DNA of 6,770 nt from Ectothiorhodospiraceae bacterium. GTDB taxonomy: Bacteria > Pseudomonadota > Gammaproteobacteria > Thiohalomonadales > Thiohalomonadaceae. Shown here in pieces: positions 1 through 4,389 of this stretch (position 1 is the first letter of the stretch; every line of letters starts with the position of its first letter). The stretch lies in assembly GCA_007125455.1 (NCBI GenBank), contig SLDE01000121.1:1-6770 (forward strand), written 5' to 3'. Position numbers and translations under genes: made by a program. Below the pieces are notes generated by a model. That model made no database searches, was not told the DNA's origin, and worked only from the letters and a program-made list of their open reading frames with translations.

Positions 1-306
1 GTCATCGTTCAGGGTCAGGCGGGCGAACAGGCGGTCCTTTTCCAACATGAAGTCGGCCACCCGCACCGGCTCAAACATATCGTTCTGACGCAACTGCTGC
101 ATCTGCTCGGCGCGCTGAAACAGAAAGAACATCTGGGTGGCCAAGGCCCCATCGCGCGGGTTCTGATAAAAACGTTTGAGGAAGGGATTTTCCTCCGCGC
201 CTTCCAGCAACAACTCGCAGCCAAAGGTATCGGCCAAGCGCCGCGCCAGGGTGGTCTTGCCGACCCCGATCGGGCCTTCAACAATGATAAATCGCGGTTC
301 GCTCAC
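1..306 (-). CDS. Deoxynucleoside kinase (dAK/dGK type), N-terminal half, cut by window edge
   Basis: Cytosolic salvage kinase that phosphorylates deoxynucleosides to dNMPs using a nucleoside triphosphate. Seen: 102 in-frame codons running off the left edge. A P-loop GPIGVGKT lies at residues 11-18, right after the first beta strand (FIIVEG). It is followed by the family block EENPFL (38-43) with FY (46-47), then the FLFQR helix (61-65) and ADFMLEKDRLFA (84-95), the order expected for the deoxyadenosine/deoxyguanosine kinase family (usually a little over 200 residues), so about half is present. It lies 44 bases downstream of folK on the same strand and is probably co-transcribed. The start is uncertain: GTG at 306 gives VSEPRF, while TTG at 315 adds three residues and lies 8 bases from a GAGAG element. 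Substrate preference cannot be read from this half. Family is confident; exact specificity is not. Confidence 0.9.
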   Translation of the reverse strand, partial: MSEPRFIIVEGPIGVGKTTLARRLADTFGCELLLEGAEENPFLKRFYQNPRDGALATQMFFLFQRAEQMQQLRQNDMFEPVRVADFMLEKDRLFARLTLNDD

Positions 307-323
307 AGTCGGCAACCCATTTT

Positions 324-328
324 CTCTC
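324..328 (-). promoter_or_regulatory. Possible ribosome binding site for the deoxynucleoside kinase
   Basis: On the minus strand GAGAG lies 8 bases before an in-frame TTG (315-313) and 17 bases before the in-frame GTG (306-304). Normal spacing favours the TTG start, whereas codon preference favours GTG. An ATG at 320-318 is out of frame and meets a stop after five codons, so it is not the start. This is the only purine-rich element in the 44-base gap after folK. Confidence 0.4.
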
Positions 329-350
329 AATCGTCAGGGGCGCAAGAATA

Positions 351-857
351 TCACGACCGCCGGGCCTCGCGTAGCTTGACAAGCCCGGTATCGCCACAGT
401 GCGCCACACGTTCGCGCAGACTGCTGCCATCGGGGAAACTTAACTCCGGTGCAAGCTCAAAAAGCGGCTGTAAAACAAAATTGCGCCGTAACATTTCCGG
501 GTGGGGCACCGACAGACGCGCCTCGCTGATGACCTCGCCACCATAGAGCAGCAGGTCCAGATCCAGGCTACGTGCCCCCCAGCGCTCCCCCCTCACCCGC
601 CCCTGCTGCTTCTCAATGGCCTGTAGGGCATCAAGCAGGGCCAGCGGTGGCAAACAGGTGTCAAACATCGCCACCGCATTGATATAGTCGTCCTGCCCGG
701 GAGGGCCGATGGGGGCGCTGCGATAAAGGCTGGAGACGGCGCTCAGGCGCGAGTCGGGGAGCTGCGCCAGCGCAACCAGGGCCCTCTCCACCTGCGCCAC
801 GGGGCCATCCAGGTTGCTACCCAGACCGATAAAACTGCGGATAAAGACCTGCGCCAT
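351..857 (-). CDS. folK: 2-amino-4-hydroxy-6-hydroxymethyldihydropteridine pyrophosphokinase (HPPK)
   Basis: Cytosolic folate-pathway enzyme that transfers pyrophosphate from ATP to 6-hydroxymethyl-7,8-dihydropterin, giving the substrate of dihydropteroate synthase. Seen: 168 residues, close to the usual size. The N-terminal strand FIGLGSNL (9-16) carries the family opening. DDYINAVA (56-63) is the substrate-side segment. The signature RWGARSLDLDLLLYG (92-106) holds the metal-binding pair D99/D101 and arginines R92/R96. VPHPEMLRRNFVLQPL (117-132) is the second conserved block. The start is the ATG at 857-855, which overlaps the pcnB stop as TGATG. No convincing Shine-Dalgarno precedes it, so translation is probably coupled to pcnB. 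The kinase gene follows 44 bases downstream. Nothing is missing or unusual in the protein. Confidence 0.97.
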   Translation of the reverse strand: MAQVFIRSFIGLGSNLDGPVAQVERALVALAQLPDSRLSAVSSLYRSAPIGPPGQDDYINAVAMFDTCLPPLALLDALQAIEKQQGRVRGERWGARSLDLDLLLYGGEVISEARLSVPHPEMLRRNFVLQPLFELAPELSFPDGSSLRERVAHCGDTGLVKLREARRS

Positions 858-2236
858 CAGGATTGTGGCGGGCGTGCCGGGCGCTTGCGTGGACGACGAC
901 GGCGGCGACGTTTGGGCTTATCTTCGCCGTTGGCACGGGCCAACTTCTCACCCTCTTGCAGCAGGCGTTGCTGCACCTGAGGATCGGCCTCCTCTTGCAA
1001 GGCCCCCCACCATTGGATCAGCTCGGCGACTTCCTCGCCGGCCTCGCCACGGAGCAGCAGAAAGTCCCATGCGGCGCGAAAGCGCGGCTGTTCTAGCAGA
1101 CGCATCGCCCGCCGGCCAGTATTGCGCGCCAGCCGCTCCTGCCACTCCCAGATCTCGCGCGATTGCAGGCTGAAGCGTTTGGGTACCTGCACCCGTGGGT
1201 TCTGCCGGGCAAAGACCGCATCACCGGCCAACTGCATTGCCTGCAACGCTGGCTGCTTGCGCCGCACAAAGACCCCGGCCTCACGCCGCGCCGGCTCCCA
1301 TAGCAGGGCGGCGTAGAGGAAGGCCGGGCTAACCGGCCTGTCGCTGGCGACACGCTGATCGGTATTCTCCAGGGCACGCAGCAATAGGGTGTGGGGGAAG
1401 TGGTTCTCCTCCTCACTCAGGCAGGCGTCGGTCTCGGGAAAGAGGTGGGAAAAGAGGTGATACTGACGCAGCAGCTCATAGCTGGCCACACCATAGCCGG
1501 AGAGAAACAGCTTGAGGGTCTCGTCAAACAGGCGGGCATGGGAAACCTCTTCAAGCAGGTAACCCAGCTCACGGATCGCCTGCTCGACCTCCTTGTCGAT
1601 ACGAAAGCCCAGCTTGGCGGCAAAGCGCACCGCGCGCAGCATGCGTACCGGATCCTCACGAAAACGCTGCTGCGGGTCGCCGATCATGCGCAGGCACCCG
1701 GCCTTCAGGTCGGCCAGCCCGCCAGTGTAGTCCACCACGGCGAAGTCTTCCACGGTGTAGTAGAGGGCATTGACGGTAAAATCGCGCCGCCAGGCGTCCT
1801 CTTCCAGACTGCCGTAGACGTTATCGCGCAACAACATGCCGTTATCGCTGGTACGTGAATCACCATCGCCCTCATGCCCGGCGCGGAAGGTGGCAACCTC
1901 GATGATCTCACGACCAAAGTGGATATGGGCAAGACGGAAACGCCGCCCGATCAGGCGGCAGTTGCGAAACAGCTTGCGCACCTCTTCCGGGCTGGCGCTG
2001 GTGGCGATATCGAAGTCCTTGGGCTCGCGCCCAAGCAGCAGATCGCGTACCCCGCCACCGACCAAATAGGCCTCGTGGCCGGCCTCGTTGAGACGATAGA
2101 GAACCTTCAGCGCGTAGCGGCCGATGGATGAGCGGGAGACGCAGTGCTGGTCACGGGGGATACGGACCGGACCGCTGGTCCGCCCCTTGCCGCCACCACG
2201 CACCCGCTGCCAGGGATTTTTTAGCCAGGAAAACAT
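857..2236 (-). CDS. pcnB: Poly(A) polymerase I
   Basis: Template-independent nucleotidyltransferase that adds 3' poly(A) tails to RNA and so marks it for decay; cytosolic. Seen: 459 residues, near the size of the E. coli enzyme. The class II nucleotidyltransferase head has VGGGVRDLLLGREPKDFDIATSA (59-81) in which D74 and D76 are the catalytic carboxylates. LIGRRFRLAHIHF (95-107) is the block that favours poly(A) polymerase over CCA-adding enzyme. RRDFTVNAL (150-158) and EDPVRMLRAVRFA (194-206) are the priming/ATP-site motifs. The tail KRRRRRRPRKR (about 442-452) is strongly basic, as is usual for PcnB, and probably binds RNA. The ATG at 2236 is fixed by an in-frame TGA six codons upstream. 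No good Shine-Dalgarno is visible. Its stop overlaps the folK start (TGATG). CCA-adding activity is unlikely but not excluded by sequence alone. Confidence 0.96.
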   Translation of the reverse strand: MFSWLKNPWQRVRGGGKGRTSGPVRIPRDQHCVSRSSIGRYALKVLYRLNEAGHEAYLVGGGVRDLLLGREPKDFDIATSASPEEVRKLFRNCRLIGRRFRLAHIHFGREIIEVATFRAGHEGDGDSRTSDNGMLLRDNVYGSLEEDAWRRDFTVNALYYTVEDFAVVDYTGGLADLKAGCLRMIGDPQQRFREDPVRMLRAVRFAAKLGFRIDKEVEQAIRELGYLLEEVSHARLFDETLKLFLSGYGVASYELLRQYHLFSHLFPETDACLSEEENHFPHTLLLRALENTDQRVASDRPVSPAFLYAALLWEPARREAGVFVRRKQPALQAMQLAGDAVFARQNPRVQVPKRFSLQSREIWEWQERLARNTGRRAMRLLEQPRFRAAWDFLLLRGEAGEEVAELIQWWGALQEEADPQVQQRLLQEGEKLARANGEDKPKRRRRRRPRKRPARPPQS

Positions 2237-2242
2237 GCCGCC

Positions 2243-2251
2243 ATCATATCA
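2243..2251 (-). promoter_or_regulatory. Possible extended -10 promoter for pcnB
   Basis: The minus strand reads TGATATGAT, a TGn extension joined to TATGAT (5 of 6 matches to the sigma-70 -10 consensus). It ends only 6 bases before the pcnB ATG, so a transcript starting at the usual distance would begin at or near the start codon, that is, leaderless. The -35 position (2266-2271) has no good match, which extended -10 promoters can tolerate. This is pattern evidence only. Confidence 0.35.
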
Positions 2252-2265
2252 CGCTTATCGTCGCA

Positions 2266-2279
2266 GCGGGATCACCCGC
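2266..2279. repeat. Short perfect inverted repeat between the barrel gene and pcnB
   Basis: GCGGG-ATCA-CCCGC forms a 5-base all-GC stem with a 4-base loop. It lies 20 bases downstream of the barrel gene stop and about 30 bases upstream of pcnB, in a 63-base gap. No T-run follows on either strand, so it does not look like an intrinsic terminator. It could be a weak pause hairpin or chance. Confidence 0.4.
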
Positions 2280-2299
2280 GATAGCCCATTCATCGGCAA

Positions 2300-3103
2300 T
2301 TAAAAGCGGTAGTGCAACGCCAATGACAGGGCATCCTGATGGCTCTCCGGCTGCCACACCAACATGCCATTGTGCTCCACCGGGTCGGACTTGGCAAAGC
2401 GGTAGCTGTCGTAGTCCAACGTCAGTGACCAGGCCGGGCTAAAGGCGTAGCCCACACCGGCATAGACACTCAGACGCCCCTCGGGATTGAGGGTTACGGT
2501 GTCCCCGCCAATGCGCGCATCCTCGTCGGTGTGGAAGGGCCATTTGGCCCCAAGCTGTGCGCTAAAGCCGCTGGGATCTGCAAAGCGCGCACCCATCCGC
2601 CCGTAGACGGTGTGATAGTCCTCGCTCGCGCCGCCGATGCCGGTGCCATCGCTCAGGCGGGTGCTGCGTAGATGGCGACGCCACATCTCGGTGCCCACGC
2701 TAAAGTCCAGCCACCACTGCGGTTGATTGCGCTGATGAGCCAACTCGCCTATACGGCGGCTAAATACCACCTCGAAACGCATCCCGTTGTAGTCCACGTC
2801 GGTGCTCACCGGCTCCGGGGCCAGGGTGGTACCCTCGTCAGGATCGTTCCAATAATCCGACTCATAGCCCACCACGCCAGAGTACAGCCGTCCGGCGAAG
2901 CTGGAGCTCCACAGCGGGTGAAAGTGGTTCACCCCCTTGAGCTCAACAAAGTAACGCAGGCCACTCTCCTTAAGCAGCTTGCTACCGCCGTCATTATATT
3001 CCTGCCAGCTAAAGTGCTCGCTTCCGCCGGAGACGGTGATCTCGCTCGCCCACGGGGCGAATGGCAGTAACAGGGCACTGAGCAGAACAAAGATACGCAA
3101 CAT
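2300..3103 (-). CDS. Putative outer-membrane beta-barrel protein, family not recognised
   Basis: I do not recognise the family. Seen: 267 residues opening with a short positive N-terminus and a hydrophobic stretch (MLRIFVLLSALLLPFAP), followed by PWAS-EITV; signal peptidase cleavage is likely near residue 19-20. The mature part has no other hydrophobic helix. It is rich in Trp, Tyr and Phe, with alternating amphipathic strands such as LRYFVELKGV, FEVVFSRRI, WWLDFSVGTEMW and LSVYAGVGYAF. It ends in ALHYRF, with the terminal Phe and alternating pattern typical of proteins inserted by the BAM machinery. I infer an outer-membrane barrel of roughly 10-12 strands; strand number is a guess. The ATG at 3103 is preceded by AAGGGAG at 9 bases, a strong ribosome binding site. 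It lies 63 bases upstream of pcnB on the same strand and diverges from xseB. It could instead be a periplasmic beta-rich protein. No function is assigned. Confidence 0.8.
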   Translation of the reverse strand: MLRIFVLLSALLLPFAPWASEITVSGGSEHFSWQEYNDGGSKLLKESGLRYFVELKGVNHFHPLWSSSFAGRLYSGVVGYESDYWNDPDEGTTLAPEPVSTDVDYNGMRFEVVFSRRIGELAHQRNQPQWWLDFSVGTEMWRRHLRSTRLSDGTGIGGASEDYHTVYGRMGARFADPSGFSAQLGAKWPFHTDEDARIGGDTVTLNPEGRLSVYAGVGYAFSPAWSLTLDYDSYRFAKSDPVEHNGMLVWQPESHQDALSLALHYRF

Positions 3104-3142
3104 GGCTGATAACTCCCTTGTCTATTGAACCCAGTGTAGTGC

Positions 3143-3171
3143 TTGTCACCTGCGTGGCGCTACGGTACTTT
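3143..3171 (+). promoter_or_regulatory. Possible sigma-70 promoter for xseB-ispA
   Basis: TTGTCA (3143-3148, 5 of 6 to the -35 consensus) is separated by exactly 17 bases from TACTTT (3166-3171, a weak -10 with 3 of 6). A start about 7 bases further on would give a leader of roughly 20-25 bases before the xseB ATG at 3202. It sits in the 98-base region between divergent genes, where a rightward promoter is expected. The -35 is good and the -10 is poor. Confidence 0.4.
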
Positions 3172-3201
3172 AGCGGGCAAATTCTCACAGGTAAGTACAT
3201 C

Positions 3202-3441
3202 ATGGCAAACGCTGGCAAACAACCAGACTTTGAAAAGGCCCTGCAACAATTGGAGGCCCTGGTAGAGAGGATGGAGCAAGGGGAAAGCACCCTGGAGCAG
3301 TCGCTCAAGGACTTTGAACAGGGGATCGCCCTCACCCGCCAGTGCCAACAGGCCTTGCAGGCGGCAGAACAAAAGGTCAGCATCCTGCTCCAGAGCGACG
3401 CCGAGGCACCGCTAGCGGACTTTGAGTCCGATGCACAGTAA
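3202..3441 (+). CDS. xseB: Exodeoxyribonuclease VII small subunit
   Basis: Small subunit of exonuclease VII, which with XseA degrades single-stranded DNA to oligonucleotides in both directions; cytosolic. Seen: 79 residues, essentially the family's usual length. The conserved helical-hairpin sequence runs from FEKALQQLEALVERMEQGE (10-28) through LEQSLKDFEQGIALTRQCQ (31-49) to AAEQKV (54-59), followed by a short acidic tail. I chose ATG 3202 because it gives the family length and has AGG (3189-3191) 10 bases upstream. A TTG at 3118 in the same frame would add 28 residues unlike the family and would read through the putative promoter. The last 11 bases overlap ispA, so the two are probably translationally coupled. 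The large subunit gene xseA is not here, which is normal because the two are usually unlinked. Confidence 0.96.
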   Translation: MANAGKQPDFEKALQQLEALVERMEQGESTLEQSLKDFEQGIALTRQCQQALQAAEQKVSILLQSDAEAPLADFESDAQ

Positions 3442-4324
3442 GCTCAAACCACTGTTAAGCACCTATCAACAACGCCTGGAACAGGCCCTGGCGCAGCGCC
3501 TGCCGCCCGCCGCCGAGGCAGATCAGCGCCTGCACGAGGCGATGCGCTACGCCAGCCTGGACGGGGGCAAACGGGTGCGTGCAGTCCTTGTCTACACCAC
3601 TGGTGCTGCCCTGGGGCTCCCCCCCGAGCCACTGGATGGCGCGGCCTGCGCAGTAGAGCTGATCCACGCCTATTCACTGGTACACGACGACCTGCCCGCC
3701 ATGGACAACGACGATCTGCGTCGCGGTAAGCCCACCTGCCACAAGGCCTTCGACGAGGCCACGGCGATCCTCTGCGGCGATGCCCTGCAAACCCTCGCCT
3801 TCGAGCTGCTCGCCAGCGACGCCTCACTCCAGGTGGACGATAACCAGCGCATTCGCATGATCGGCGAACTGGCCCGGGCCAGTGGTTCCCGTGGTATGGC
3901 TGGCGGACAGGCCATCGATATCGCCGCCGCGGGCACCCGCCTCGACCTGGCGGCACTGCAGGGGATGCACCGCTACAAGACCGGTGCCCTGATCCGCGCC
4001 AGCATCCGCCTGGCGGCCATCGCCGGAAGGGCCGACGAGGCACAACAGCAGGCACTGGACAGCTATGCCGAAGCGATCGGTCTGGCCTTCCAGATCCAGG
4101 ATGATATCCTCGATGTCACCGCCGACACCGCCACCCTGGGCAAGCCGCAGGGCTCGGACGAGGCCCAGGACAAGCCCACATACACCTCCTTGCTGGGGCT
4201 CGATGGCGCGCGCCAAAAGGCGGCAGCACTCAACGAGCAGGCCCAGCAAAGCCTGCAAGGCTTTGCCGAGGAGGCCGATCCCTTGCGCTGGCTATCGGCC
4301 TATATCATTGAACGTCAGCATTAG
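3431..4324 (+). CDS. ispA: Farnesyl diphosphate synthase (short-chain polyprenyl diphosphate synthase)
   Basis: Condenses isopentenyl diphosphate with dimethylallyl and then geranyl diphosphate to give farnesyl diphosphate, the precursor of undecaprenyl, quinone and heme side chains; cytosolic. Seen: 297 residues, as in E. coli IspA. GGKRVR (45-50) is the IPP-binding block. The first Asp-rich motif DDLPAMDNDD (86-95) has the two-residue insertion typical of bacterial farnesyl synthases. RRGKPTCH (97-104), GDALQTLAF (116-124), KTGALI (183-188) and FQIQDDILDVT (220-230) follow, the last holding the second Asp-rich motif. YSLVH just before the first motif places Tyr/Ser at the chain-length positions, consistent with a C15 product, though geranylgeranyl cannot be fully excluded. 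The ATG at 3431 overlaps xseB by 11 bases. An in-frame TTG at 3422 would add three residues. The usual partner dxs does not follow. Confidence 0.96.
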   Translation: MHSKLKPLLSTYQQRLEQALAQRLPPAAEADQRLHEAMRYASLDGGKRVRAVLVYTTGAALGLPPEPLDGAACAVELIHAYSLVHDDLPAMDNDDLRRGKPTCHKAFDEATAILCGDALQTLAFELLASDASLQVDDNQRIRMIGELARASGSRGMAGGQAIDIAAAGTRLDLAALQGMHRYKTGALIRASIRLAAIAGRADEAQQQALDSYAEAIGLAFQIQDDILDVTADTATLGKPQGSDEAQDKPTYTSLLGLDGARQKAAALNEQAQQSLQGFAEEADPLRWLSAYIIERQH

Positions 4325-4389
4325 TCCTACTGCCTGACACGGCGCAACGTGCTATGGTTGCCAGCGACACATTACCCGCACAAGCACAG

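Noticed and set aside
1391..1858. 155-codon open frame on the plus strand, antisense to pcnB
   Set aside because: It lies wholly inside a well-supported gene, its composition is what GC-rich antisense frames give, and no domain or ribosome binding site is visible.
2672..3070. 132-codon plus-strand frame antisense to the barrel gene
   Set aside because: The opposite strand has a signal peptide, a strong ribosome binding site and a barrel-type C-terminus; the antisense frame has none of these.
3118..3201. N-terminal TTG extension of xseB by 28 residues
   Set aside because: It has no resemblance to XseB, would double back over the promoter region, and the internal ATG at 3202 gives the exact family length with a plausible ribosome binding site.
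3444..4055. 203-codon minus-strand frame antisense to ispA
   Set aside because: It is an Arg/Pro/Gly-rich low-complexity translation, a shadow of codon bias in ispA, whose motifs are unmistakable.
4346..4363. GCAAC...GTTGC inverted repeat after ispA as a terminator
   Set aside because: The stem is only 5 bases with an 8-base loop and no following T-run.
4354..4389. Upstream in-frame ATG of the cyclase as the true start
   Set aside because: Possible, but it would put about 30 polar residues before the signal-peptide core and it has no Shine-Dalgarno; kept only as an alternative.
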